31,623 bases of DNA from Pseudomonadota bacterium (GCA_023430685.1 JAEYZH010000170.1:1-31623), one strand, 5' to 3'. Counted from the stretch's first letter, positions 17,793 through 24,962 are shown. Numbers and translations are program-made. Notes: generated by a model not told the origin, from the letters alone.

Positions 17793-18225
17793 GAATCGGG
17801 AATGGGGAATGGGGAATCGTTCAAGCGACCACACGAGCGGCTTGATGTCTGGCGCGATTCGATGGCGCTCGTGGAAGTGGTGTACCGACTGTCGGGTACA
17901 TTCCCTCACTCGGAACGCTTCGGATTGACGTCACAGGTGCGACGGTGCGCCGTCAGCGTTCCATCGAATATCGCAGAGGGTGCAGCGCGAAGATCCACTG
18001 CAGAATATTTGCATTTCTTGTCCATTGCCCGCGGATCGCTGTCTGAACTCGATACCCAGGTTCAGATCGCAAACCGTCTCGGATACTCCAGTCCATCTGA
18101 GGAATTCTCGCGCCTTGTGGATGCCGTGTTTGCCCGCCTCACCGCATTGATGCACTCGCTCGAGAAGGTAGGAGCCGCGCGATGACCGCCTTGAACTATT
18201 CTCTATTCCCTATTCCCAATTCCCA
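17791..18225. repeat. Heptad inverted-arm element carrying a four-helix-bundle gene (accB/accC junction)
   Basis: The left arm has four 7-base units starting at 17791, 17798, 17805 and 17812 (GAGAATC, GGGAATG twice, GGGAATC). The right arm has four units at 18198, 18205, 18212 and 18219 (ATTCTCT, ATTCCCT, ATTCCCA twice). The left arm begins in the accB stop codon and the right arm ends on the A of the accC ATG, so the element fills the junction exactly. The 379-base inner segment encodes an intervening-sequence protein. Two 60-base stretches I counted are 57% (17881-17940) and 50% (18001-18060) G+C, against 68% in one accC stretch (18721-18780). Confidence 0.85.
17802..18185 (+). CDS. Four-helix-bundle protein (23S rRNA intervening-sequence protein family)
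   Basis: The product is 127 residues. The family core runs from FKRPHERLDVWRDSMALVE through YRLSGTFPHSERFGLTSQVR, RRCAVSVPSNIAEGAARRS, EYLHFLSIARGSLSELDTQ, to NRLGYSSP. VSVPSNIAEG and GSLSELDTQ are hallmarks of the IVP/S23 family, which forms pentameric helix bundles; the related Avd proteins serve diversity-generating retroelements. The function of stand-alone members is unknown. The first six residues (MGNGES) are translated from the left heptad arm, which supplies the ATG; the next in-frame Met (residue 21) would truncate helix 1. The gene sits between accB and accC, has lower G+C than they do, and is probably an acquired insertion. Confidence 0.9.
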   Translation: MGNGESFKRPHERLDVWRDSMALVEVVYRLSGTFPHSERFGLTSQVRRCAVSVPSNIAEGAARRSTAEYLHFLSIARGSLSELDTQVQIANRLGYSSPSEEFSRLVDAVFARLTALMHSLEKVGAAR

Positions 18226-18232
18226 TGCTTGA
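18182..18232 (+). CDS. Possible 16-residue coupling peptide between the inserted gene and accC
   Basis: An ATG at 18182 overlaps the TGA of the four-helix-bundle gene (ATGA) and has GGAG seven bases upstream (18171-18174). The frame reads MTALNYSLFPIPNSHA through the right heptad arm and stops at 18230-18232, just past the accC ATG (18225). It may pass ribosomes on to accC, which has no visible ribosome site. A chance short frame is equally possible. Confidence 0.25.
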   Translation: MTALNYSLFPIPNSHA

Positions 18233-19592
18233 CAAAGTCGTCATCGCCAACCGCGGCGAAATCGCCCTGCGCGTGCTGCGCGCCTGCCATGCGCTCGGCA
18301 TCCGCACGGTCGCGGTGCATTCGACCGCGGACCGCAACCTCAAGCACGTCGGCATGGCCGACGAGTCGATCTGCATCGGGCCGCCGCCCGCGGCCGAGAG
18401 TTACCTCAACGTGCCGCGCATCATCGCGGCGGCCGAGGTCACCGACGCGCAGGCGATCCATCCGGGCTACGGCTTCCTTTCGGAGAACGCCGACTTCGCC
18501 GAACGCGTCGAGAAGTCCGGCTTCATCTTCATCGGCCCGACGCCGGACGTGATCCGCCTGATGGGCGACAAGGTCGAGGCGATCAAGGCGATGAAGGCCG
18601 CCGGCGTGCCGTGCGTGCCGGGGTCGGGCGGCCCGCTCGGGGACGATCCCGCGGCGAACGGACGCATCGCGCGCGAGATCGGCTACCCGGTCATCATCAA
18701 GGCCGCCGGTGGCGGTGGCGGGCGTGGCATGCGCGTGGTGCATACCGAAGCGCACCTCGCCAACGCCGTCGCGATGACGAAGTCGGAAGCGAAGGCCGCG
18801 TTCGGCAACGGCGAGGTCTACATGGAGAAGTTCCTCGAGAACCCGCGCCATGTCGAGATCCAGGTGCTCGCCGACGGCCAAGGCAATGCGATCCACCTCG
18901 GCGAGCGCGACTGCTCGATGCAGCGGCGGCACCAGAAGGTCGTCGAGGAAGCGCCCGCGCCGGGCATCACGCCGGAGCAGCGCGAGGCGATCGGCAAGGT
19001 CTGCGTCGAGGCCTGCGTGCGCATCGGCTATCGCGGCGCGGGCACGTTCGAATTCCTCTACGAGGACGGGCGCTTCTATTTCATCGAGATGAACACGCGC
19101 ATCCAGGTCGAGCATCCGGTCACCGAGATGATCACCGGCATCGACCTCGTGCGCGAGCAGCTGCTGATCGCGGCCGGCGAGAAGCTCACGCTGCGCCAGT
19201 CCGACATCGTGCTGACCGGCCACGCGATCGAATGCCGCATCAACGCGGAAGACCCGGACACGTTCATGCCGAGCCCGGGCACCGTGAAGCGCTTCGAGTC
19301 GCCGGGTGGTCCGGGCGTCCGCGTCGACACCCACGTCTACGACGGCTACAGGATCCCGCCGAATTACGATTCGATGATCGGCAAGCTCATCGTGCATGGC
19401 CGCGACCGCGCCACCGCGATCGCGCGCATGCGCATCGCGCTGTCGGAACTCGTCGTCGAAGGCATCAAGACCAACGTGCCGCTGCAGCAGAAGATCCTCG
19501 CCGACGGCGGCTTCCAGACCGGCGGCCAGAACATCCACTACCTCGAGCGCCGCATCGCCGAGGCGAAGGAAAAGGCGATGGGGATCGGTTGA
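18225..19592 (+). CDS. accC: Biotin carboxylase subunit of acetyl-CoA carboxylase
   Basis: The product is 455 residues, close to the E. coli enzyme (449). It begins MLDKVVIANRGEIALRVLRA and has the ATP-grasp fold: HPGYGFLSENADFAE, the glycine loop IKAAGGGGGRGMRVV, MEKFLENPRHVEIQVLAD, GERDCSMQRRHQKVVEEAPAPG, and the catalytic segment FIEMNTRIQVEHPVTEMITGIDLV. It carboxylates the biotin of AccB using ATP and bicarbonate. The start is fixed by the family N-terminus, yet the 29 bases before it are the pyrimidine-rich heptad arm, with no Shine-Dalgarno sequence. Expression probably depends on coupling with upstream translation. Confidence 0.99.
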   Translation: MLDKVVIANRGEIALRVLRACHALGIRTVAVHSTADRNLKHVGMADESICIGPPPAAESYLNVPRIIAAAEVTDAQAIHPGYGFLSENADFAERVEKSGFIFIGPTPDVIRLMGDKVEAIKAMKAAGVPCVPGSGGPLGDDPAANGRIAREIGYPVIIKAAGGGGGRGMRVVHTEAHLANAVAMTKSEAKAAFGNGEVYMEKFLENPRHVEIQVLADGQGNAIHLGERDCSMQRRHQKVVEEAPAPGITPEQREAIGKVCVEACVRIGYRGAGTFEFLYEDGRFYFIEMNTRIQVEHPVTEMITGIDLVREQLLIAAGEKLTLRQSDIVLTGHAIECRINAEDPDTFMPSPGTVKRFESPGGPGVRVDTHVYDGYRIPPNYDSMIGKLIVHGRDRATAIARMRIALSELVVEGIKTNVPLQQKILADGGFQTGGQNIHYLERRIAEAKEKAMGIG

Positions 19593-19596
19593 GGCA

Positions 19597-19670
19597 GGGA
19601 ATAGGGAATAGGGAACGGGGAATCGGCTGCCCCTGCTTTACCATTCCCCATTCTCCATTCCCGATTCCCC
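19597..19670. repeat. Heptad inverted-arm element, accC/prmA junction (GGGAATN class)
   Basis: The left arm has four units at 19597, 19604, 19611 and 19618 (GGGAATA twice, GGGAACG, GGGAATC). The right arm has four units at 19643, 19650, 19657 and 19664 (ATTCCCC, ATTCTCC, ATTCCCG, ATTCCCC). Only 18 bases separate the arms, so a long imperfect hairpin can form. The left arm starts four bases after the accC stop and the right arm ends four bases before the prmA ATG. Confidence 0.88.
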
Positions 19671-19674
19671 GCCA

Positions 19675-20583
19675 ATGGCCTTCCTCGAACTCTCGCTGAC
19701 CATTCGCCACGCCGACCAGGAGCGCGTCGAACTCGCGCTCGAGGATGCGGGCGCGCTCGCGGTGACCTTGCTCGATGCGGACGCGGATACGCCGAACGAA
19801 CGCGCGATCCTCGAGCCCGGCGTCGGCGAGACGCCGCTCTGGGGTGAGATCATGCTCACCGCGTTGTTCGACGCGCAGGCCGATCGCGCCGGGCTCCTGC
19901 ACGTGCTCGGCGAACTCGTGCCGGAAATCGATCCCGCGGCGATCCATTTCCGCGACGTCGAGGACCAGGACTGGACGCGCGCGTGGATGGAGGACTTCAA
20001 GCCGATGCGTTTCGGGCGGCGACTGTGGATCTATCCATCGAACGTCGAACCACCTTCCGACGACGCGCAGGCGATCGTGGTCCGGCTCGATCCCGGCCTT
20101 GCGTTCGGCACCGGCACGCATCCGACGACGGCGCTCTGCCTCGAATGGCTCGACGGCCTCGACCTCGCAGGCCGCCATGTGACCGACTTCGGTTGCGGCT
20201 CGGGCGTGCTCGCGATCGCGGCGCTGAAACTCGGCGCCGCGCGCGTGGACGGCATCGACAACGATCCGCAGGCGATCCAGGCCAGCCGTGACAATGCCGA
20301 GCGCAACGGGGTCGCGGATCGGCTCGCGCTTTACCTGCCCGAGGAACACGCCGACACGCCCACCGACGTGTTCGTCGCGAACATCCTTGCCGGCCCGCTC
20401 GCCGAGCTCGCACCGCGCTTCGCCGCATGCACGAAACCCGGCGCGCCGATCGCGCTGTCGGGAATCCTCGTCGGCCAGCACCACGAACTGCTCGAACGCT
20501 ATGCCGAATGGTTCGACTCACTCGACGTCAAGACATGCGAGGACTGGGTGCGCATCAGCGGACGCCGAAAACCCGCCCCGTAG
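19675..20583 (+). CDS. prmA: Ribosomal protein L11 methyltransferase PrmA
   Basis: The product is 302 residues, normal for the family. The N-terminal L11-recognition domain (MAFLELSLTIRHADQERVELALEDAGALAVTLLDAD) is followed by WTRAWMEDFKPMRFGRRLWIYPS, the GLAFGTGTHPTTALCLEWL motif, SAM site VTDFGCGSGVLAIAALKLGA and the catalytic strand VFVANILAGPLAELAP. It trimethylates ribosomal protein L11. The start at 19675 lies four bases past a heptad arm, with no visible ribosome site. The TAG stop codon (20581-20583) is formed by the GTAG head of a REP repeat, so the final codons may have been altered when the repeat arrived. Confidence 0.97.
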   Translation: MAFLELSLTIRHADQERVELALEDAGALAVTLLDADADTPNERAILEPGVGETPLWGEIMLTALFDAQADRAGLLHVLGELVPEIDPAAIHFRDVEDQDWTRAWMEDFKPMRFGRRLWIYPSNVEPPSDDAQAIVVRLDPGLAFGTGTHPTTALCLEWLDGLDLAGRHVTDFGCGSGVLAIAALKLGAARVDGIDNDPQAIQASRDNAERNGVADRLALYLPEEHADTPTDVFVANILAGPLAELAPRFAACTKPGAPIALSGILVGQHHELLERYAEWFDSLDVKTCEDWVRISGRRKPAP

Positions 20584-20808
20584 GCTGGACGACCGCAGGT
20601 CGACCGGCGCTCCTTTTTCCGCCGCACCAACGGGCCGGGCGCGCTACGTTCCGTAGGCTGGACGACCGAAGGTCGGCCGGCGCTCTACGCTCCGCCGCCG
20701 CGACAAGCCGGTGCGCTGCGTTCCGTAGGCTGGACGACCGAAGGTCCGCCGGCGCTCTGCGCTCCGCCGCCGCGACAAGCCGGCGGCGCTGCGCGCGCCC
20801 AGCCTGCA
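20580..20808. repeat. REP family 2 array after prmA
   Basis: Direct units start with GTAGGCTGGACGACCG at 20580, 20653 and 20725 (spacing 73 and 72 bases), and an inverted end (GCGCCCAGCCTG) closes the array near 20808. The GTAG head of the first unit contains the prmA stop codon. The linkers between units (CTCCGCCGCCGCGACAAGCCGG) differ from those at 8360. Confidence 0.85.
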
Positions 20809-20923
20809 AATCACACGGCGCGCGCGCGACACGAGCCGCGTCGCGCGCGTGCAGCATGCACGCGACGCGACGCACGAACCCGCAGCTCGCGCAGCCCCGC
20901 GCGACGCTCGATGGTCCCCGCGC

Positions 20924-20929
20924 TAGACT
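20924..20929 (+). promoter_or_regulatory. Putative -10 element upstream of the NlpC/P60-like gene
   Basis: TAGACT lies 31 bases before the GTG start at 20960, after the REP array has interrupted the operon. No clear -35 is seen. The ribosome site GGAG is at 20950-20953, six bases before the GTG. Confidence 0.35.
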
Positions 20930-20959
20930 CGCACGCCCGTTCCGCATTCGGAGACCACC

Positions 20960-21736
20960 GTGGGCCTGTTGCATTGGCTCGGCCGCAAGCTCGCGCGCTA
21001 CCTGTCCGAGCCGCGCGAGGCAACGCACGTGACCACCAGCCGGCCCGGCCACCTCGCCGCGACGCTGCGCAAGGGCGACGTGCTGCTGGTCGAAGGCACC
21101 AGCCGTTTCGCATCCGCGATCCGCACGATCACGCAGTCAACCTGGTCGCATTCGGCGCTCTGCGTCGGCGACGCGCTCGCGGCGAAGCGCGGCGACGACG
21201 CGCCGATGCTGGTGGAAGCCGACATCAACGAGGGCGTGCGCGTGGTGCCGGTCGAACGGTACGCGCACATGCATACGCGGATCTGCCGCCCGGTCGGCCT
21301 CGACGCGGGCGAGCTCGATGCGCTGGTCGCCTACGCGGTCGCGCGCATCGGCCAGCAGTACGACCTGCGCAACGTGATCGACCTCGGTCGCTACCTGCTG
21401 CATCCCCCGCCGGTGCCCGACCGCTATCGCCGACGCCTGCTCGCGCTCGGCGGCGGCGAACCCACGCGCGCGATCTGTTCGTCGCTGATCGCGGCCGCGT
21501 TCGCGTCGGTGCGGTACCCGGTGCTGCCCGACATCAAGGTCGCGCGCGCCGAAAGCGAAGGCGGCAGCGGCGCACTGCAGGAAATCCTGCATATCCGCGA
21601 CTCGCGCCTGTACGCACCTCGCGATTTCGACGTCTCGCCGTACTTCCGCATCGTCAAGCCGACGCTCGAGCAGGGCTTCGACCCGCACGCACTGACCTGG
21701 GCGAGCATCCCGGAGAGCGGGACCACGCACGCCTGA
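20960..21736 (+). CDS. YiiX-like permuted NlpC/P60 (LRAT-type) cysteine hydrolase
   Basis: The product is 258 residues from a GTG at 20960 with GGAG six bases upstream. It has the order of circularly permuted papain-fold hydrolases: RKGDVLLVEG, then ITQSTWSHSALCVGD with the candidate His64, LVEADINEGVRVVPVERY, ARIGQQYDLRNVIDL, and ICSSLIAAAFASVRYPVLP with the candidate nucleophile Cys173. Relatives (YiiX/YebB) are proposed to cut peptide or acyl bonds; the substrate is unknown. No signal peptide is evident, so a cytoplasmic location is likely. It lies in the prmA-fis interval, behind its own putative promoter. Confidence 0.85.
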   Translation: MGLLHWLGRKLARYLSEPREATHVTTSRPGHLAATLRKGDVLLVEGTSRFASAIRTITQSTWSHSALCVGDALAAKRGDDAPMLVEADINEGVRVVPVERYAHMHTRICRPVGLDAGELDALVAYAVARIGQQYDLRNVIDLGRYLLHPPPVPDRYRRRLLALGGGEPTRAICSSLIAAAFASVRYPVLPDIKVARAESEGGSGALQEILHIRDSRLYAPRDFDVSPYFRIVKPTLEQGFDPHALTWASIPESGTTHA

Positions 21737-21768
21737 ACGCGGCGCGTGCGCGCGTACGCGCCGCACGC

Positions 21769-21774
21769 GATAAT
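21769..21774 (+). promoter_or_regulatory. Possible -10 element upstream of the zinc-ribbon gene
   Basis: GATAAT lies 29 bases before the ATG at 21803, in a G+C-rich gap of 66 bases after the preceding gene. No good -35 is visible. Confidence 0.3.
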
Positions 21775-21802
21775 CCCGTCCGGCCGTCGCACGGGTGCGC
21801 CG

Positions 21803-22591
21803 ATGTACACGCAATGTCCGGAATGCCTGACGATCTTCAAGCTCGACGGCGGTGAACTCGCCGCCGCGCACGGCAGCGTGCGCTGCGGCCACTGCGCCGC
21901 CGTGTTCGATGCACTGCGTTCGCTGTCGGCGCAGTTGCCACCGGAGCCGATCGGCATCCTCTCGCTGCACGAGGCGCAGTCCGATCCTCCCCAGCTCGCG
22001 CTGCCGGTGTTCCGTCCGAATCCCGCGCAGGCGACGCTGTTCGCCGAGCCCGTCGACCGCGTGCGCGCCGCCGAACGTTCGTCGCTGCCGGCGTTCGCCG
22101 CGAGCCGCCGCCGCGCACGGCGCCAGCGCAACTGGCCGTGGCTGGCTGGCTGCGCACTGCTGCTGGCGACCCTCACGCTCGAATTCGCGCTGGCCGATCC
22201 GTCGCGCTGGATCGATGATGCGCGCGTGCGCTCGTGGCTCGATCCGCTCGCCGCGAACTTCGGCGTTCCGATGCCGTTGCGGCGTGCGCCCGCGGCGCTC
22301 GAGCTCTCCGCTCGCGACATCCGCCCGCATCCTTCGGTCGAAGGCGCGCTGATCATCTCGGCGACGCTGCGCAACGACGCCGCGTTCGCGCAGGCGTGGC
22401 CGGTGGTCGAGGTCACGTTGTCGGACTTCGACGAGAAGCCGGTCGCGATGCGCCGCTTCCAGCCGCGCGAGTACCTCAGCGACACGCGCATGCTCGACCC
22501 CGGCCTCGCGGCCGGCGCGAGTTCTTCGCTCGTGTTCGAGGTCGCCGATCCGGGACGCGATGCGGTCGCGTTCGAATTCAAGTTCGAGTGA
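21803..22591 (+). CDS. Zinc-ribbon membrane protein (MJ0042 motif, DUF3426)
   Basis: The product is 262 residues. The N-terminus is a zinc ribbon with Cys5/Cys8 (CPEC) and Cys28/Cys31 (CGHC), ending CAAVFDALRSL, the MJ0042-type finger. A Pro-rich region and basic stretch (RRRARRQRNWPW) lead to one membrane helix (LAGCALLLATLTLEFAL). The C-terminal half matches DUF3426, with LELSARDIRPHPSVEGALIISATLRNDAAFAQAWPVVEVTLSDF and RRFQPREYL. This family commonly sits between prmA and fis in gammaproteobacteria; its function is unknown. The start at 21803 brings the first CPEC next to the N-terminus. Confidence 0.88.
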   Translation: MYTQCPECLTIFKLDGGELAAAHGSVRCGHCAAVFDALRSLSAQLPPEPIGILSLHEAQSDPPQLALPVFRPNPAQATLFAEPVDRVRAAERSSLPAFAASRRRARRQRNWPWLAGCALLLATLTLEFALADPSRWIDDARVRSWLDPLAANFGVPMPLRRAPAALELSARDIRPHPSVEGALIISATLRNDAAFAQAWPVVEVTLSDFDEKPVAMRRFQPREYLSDTRMLDPGLAAGASSSLVFEVADPGRDAVAFEFKFE

Positions 22592-22906
22592 GCGCTCCGT
22601 CGGCGCCGCGCGGCGCCGGCACGGCGGCTGAAGCGCAGGCGGCACTCCGAGAACGCGCGAAGCGGAAGCGGAACAGCATTCGTAACGAGCACACCGGGCA
22701 CGCCGCACAGGCAAGAGCGCTCGACTGGAGGGCAACTCTCCGTGTGCTCCATGTTCGGATCGTGCTGCTGGCTGCCTTCGGTGCGGCAGATGGCGCGGCG
22801 CGGCAGCTGGGTCAGTCGCGCATGAGATTTCCGGTGCAAGTGTCGATGCGGCAAGGCATCGCCGCTGGCGCGCGCGGAGTGGACGGAAATTTCATCGTCG
22901 AGGGAC
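22592..22906. other. Gene-free stretch upstream of fis
   Basis: These 315 bases hold no convincing reading frame. GAGCACAC (22687-22694) and GTGTGCTC (22742-22749) form an 8-bp perfect inverted repeat 47 bases apart. It is less G+C-rich than the surrounding genes and is probably the regulatory region of fis. Confidence 0.5.
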
Positions 22907-22935
22907 TTATCAAGCCGCGATGCCGGCGCTACTAT
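22907..22935 (+). promoter_or_regulatory. Putative sigma-70 promoter of fis
   Basis: TTATCA (22907-22912) and TACTAT (22930-22935) are separated by exactly 17 bases and match the -35/-10 consensus at four positions each. The fis GTG start is about 68 bases downstream, with GAAGGGG as ribosome site. Confidence 0.6.
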
Positions 22936-23003
22936 TCCGCTCCGACCGCAAGCTCGTTGCGTGTCGGCCCAGGGAAGTTTCGCCATCGAAGGGGCCTGTT
23001 GCT

Positions 23004-23288
23004 GTGAATGCCGCCATCCCGCTGCGTGTCGACGCCGCGAATGACACCGTGTTGCAACCCGCGCTGCGCGAGTGCGTCGCGCGAGCCGTGCGTCGTTACC
23101 TCGTCGACGTCGAATCCGCTCCGGGCGAGGGCCTGCACGAGCTCGTGATGCGCGAGGTGGAAGCACCGCTGCTGCGCGAAGTGATGGCCTGGTACGGCGG
23201 CAACCAGAGCAAGGCCGCGGTCGCGCTCGGCATCAACCGCGCGACGCTGCGCAAGAAGCTGCAGCACTACGGCCTCGCGGCCACCTGA
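23004..23288 (+). CDS. fis: Fis-family nucleoid protein
   Basis: The product is 94 residues from a GTG at 23004, preceded at eight bases by AAGGGG; the in-frame ATG at 22920 would add 28 residues that cover the promoter. The C-terminal helix-turn-helix is clear: EAPLLREVMAWYGGNQSKAAVALGINRATLRKKLQHYGL. The preceding helices (LQPALRECVARAVRRYLVD) match the Fis dimerisation region. Fis bends DNA and controls rRNA and growth-phase genes. In enterics fis follows dusB; here it precedes purH, as remembered for Xanthomonas relatives. Confidence 0.95.
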   Translation: MNAAIPLRVDAANDTVLQPALRECVARAVRRYLVDVESAPGEGLHELVMREVEAPLLREVMAWYGGNQSKAAVALGINRATLRKKLQHYGLAAT

Positions 23289-23349
23289 GGCTCTCGCGGA
23301 CCGAGGCCCGGCCGACCCCGCCCGGCCAGCGCGCTGGCGCCGGCGCGGC

Positions 23350-23355
23350 TATAAT
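23350..23355 (+). promoter_or_regulatory. Putative -10 element of purH
   Basis: TATAAT, a perfect -10 hexamer, lies 29 bases before the purH ATG. The sequence 17 bases upstream (CAGCGC) is a poor -35. I recognise no operator site. Confidence 0.5.
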
Positions 23356-23384
23356 CGGGCGCTCCCCGCGCATGCCGACCACCC

Positions 23385-24962
23385 ATGTTCGATGCCACCA
23401 TCATCCCGGTTCGCCGCGCGCTGATCAGCGTGTCCGACAAGACCGGCATGGTCGATCTCGCCCGCGGGCTCGATGCGCTCGGCGTGACCCTGCTGTCGAC
23501 CGGTGGAACCGCGCGTGCACTGCGTGACGCGGGACTGCACGTGACCGACGTCAGCACGCTGACCGGCTTCCCCGAAATCATGGATGGCCGCGTCAAGACG
23601 CTGCACCCCGCCGTGCATGGTGGCCTGCTCGGCCGGCGCGGCGTTGACGACGCGGTGATGGCCGCGCACGGCATCCAGCCGATCGACCTGCTCGTCGTCA
23701 ACCTGTATCCGTTCGAACAGGTCACCGAATCGCCCGACTGCAACCTCGGCGATGCGATCGAGAACATCGACATCGGCGGGCCCGCGATGCTGCGCGCGGC
23801 GGCGAAGAACCACGAACACGTCGCGGTCGTCTCCGATCCCGCGCACTACGCCGAGGTGCTCGAAGCGCTCGCGCACGGCGGCACCCGGCTCTCGCTGCGT
23901 CGTCGTCTCGCCGCATCCGCTTTCGCGCACGTCGCGCGCTACGACGGCCTCATCGCGAACTGGCTCGGCACGCGCGTCGACGCCGACAAGCCCGACGCCT
24001 TCCCGCCGAGCCTGCGCCTGTCGTACGAGCGGCGCCAGGTGCTGCGTTACGGCGAGAACCCGCACCAGGGCGCCGCGCTCTACGTCGAGCGCAATCCGCC
24101 CGCGGGCACCGTCGCCGCCGCGCGCGTGCTCGCGGGCAAGGAACTGTCCTACAACAACATCGCCGACGCCGATGCCGCGCTCGAATGCGTCAAGGCGTTC
24201 CAGAAGACACCGGCCTGCGTGATCGTCAAGCACGCGAACCCGTGCGGCGTAGCGCTCGGCAGCGATCTCGCCGAAGCCTACGAGCGCGCGTTCGCGTGCG
24301 ACCCGACGTCGGCCTTCGGCGGCATCATCGCGTTCAACCACCGGCTCGACGCGGGCACCGCGAGCCGCATCGTCGAACGCCAGTTCGTGGAAGTCGTGGT
24401 CGCACCCGAGTTCGATGCGGACGCGGTGGCCGCGCTCGCGAAGAAGCCGAACGTGCGCGTGCTCGCGACCGGCAACTGGGACGGCATGCCGCCGCATGCC
24501 TACGACTACAAGCGCGTCGCGGGCGGCCTGCTCGTGCAGGACGCGGACCGCGACACGCTGCTGCTGTCCGACCTCAAGGTCGTATCGAAGCGCGTACCCG
24601 ACGCGGGCGAACTGCACGACCTGCTGTTCGCCTGGCACGTCGCGATGTTCGTGAAGTCCAATGCGATCGTCTACGCGCGCGGCGGCCGCACGATCGGCAT
24701 CGGTGCCGGCCAGGCCAGCCGAGTCGTCAGCGCGAAGATCGCCGCGATCAAGGCTGCCGACGCGGGCTTCGAAGTCCCCGGCAGCGTGATGGCCTCCGAT
24801 GCGTTCTTCCCGTTCCGCGACGGCCTCGACACCGCCGCCGAAGCCGGCATCCGCGCCGCGATCCAGCCCGGCGGCTCGATGCGCGACGCCGAGGTCATCG
24901 CCGCCGCCGACGAACACGGCATGGCGATGGTGTTCACGGGTGTCAGGCATTTCAGGCATTGA
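23385..24962 (+). CDS. purH: Bifunctional AICAR transformylase/IMP cyclohydrolase PurH
   Basis: The product is 525 residues, the usual length. The N-terminal IMP cyclohydrolase (MGS-like) domain has RRALISVSDKTGMVDLARGL, LLSTGGTARALRDAG, EIMDGRVKTLHPAVHGGLL and IDLLVVNLYPF. The transformylase part has LRYGENPHQGAALYVE, ELSYNNIADADAALECVK, VIVKHANPCGVALG, TSAFGGIIAFN and the end IQPGGSMRDAEVIAAADEHGMAMVFTGVRHFRH. It carries out the last two steps of IMP synthesis in the cytoplasm. purD follows, separated by a heptad inverted-arm element. Confidence 0.99.
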   Translation: MFDATIIPVRRALISVSDKTGMVDLARGLDALGVTLLSTGGTARALRDAGLHVTDVSTLTGFPEIMDGRVKTLHPAVHGGLLGRRGVDDAVMAAHGIQPIDLLVVNLYPFEQVTESPDCNLGDAIENIDIGGPAMLRAAAKNHEHVAVVSDPAHYAEVLEALAHGGTRLSLRRRLAASAFAHVARYDGLIANWLGTRVDADKPDAFPPSLRLSYERRQVLRYGENPHQGAALYVERNPPAGTVAAARVLAGKELSYNNIADADAALECVKAFQKTPACVIVKHANPCGVALGSDLAEAYERAFACDPTSAFGGIIAFNHRLDAGTASRIVERQFVEVVVAPEFDADAVAALAKKPNVRVLATGNWDGMPPHAYDYKRVAGGLLVQDADRDTLLLSDLKVVSKRVPDAGELHDLLFAWHVAMFVKSNAIVYARGGRTIGIGAGQASRVVSAKIAAIKAADAGFEVPGSVMASDAFFPFRDGLDTAAEAGIRAAIQPGGSMRDAEVIAAADEHGMAMVFTGVRHFRH

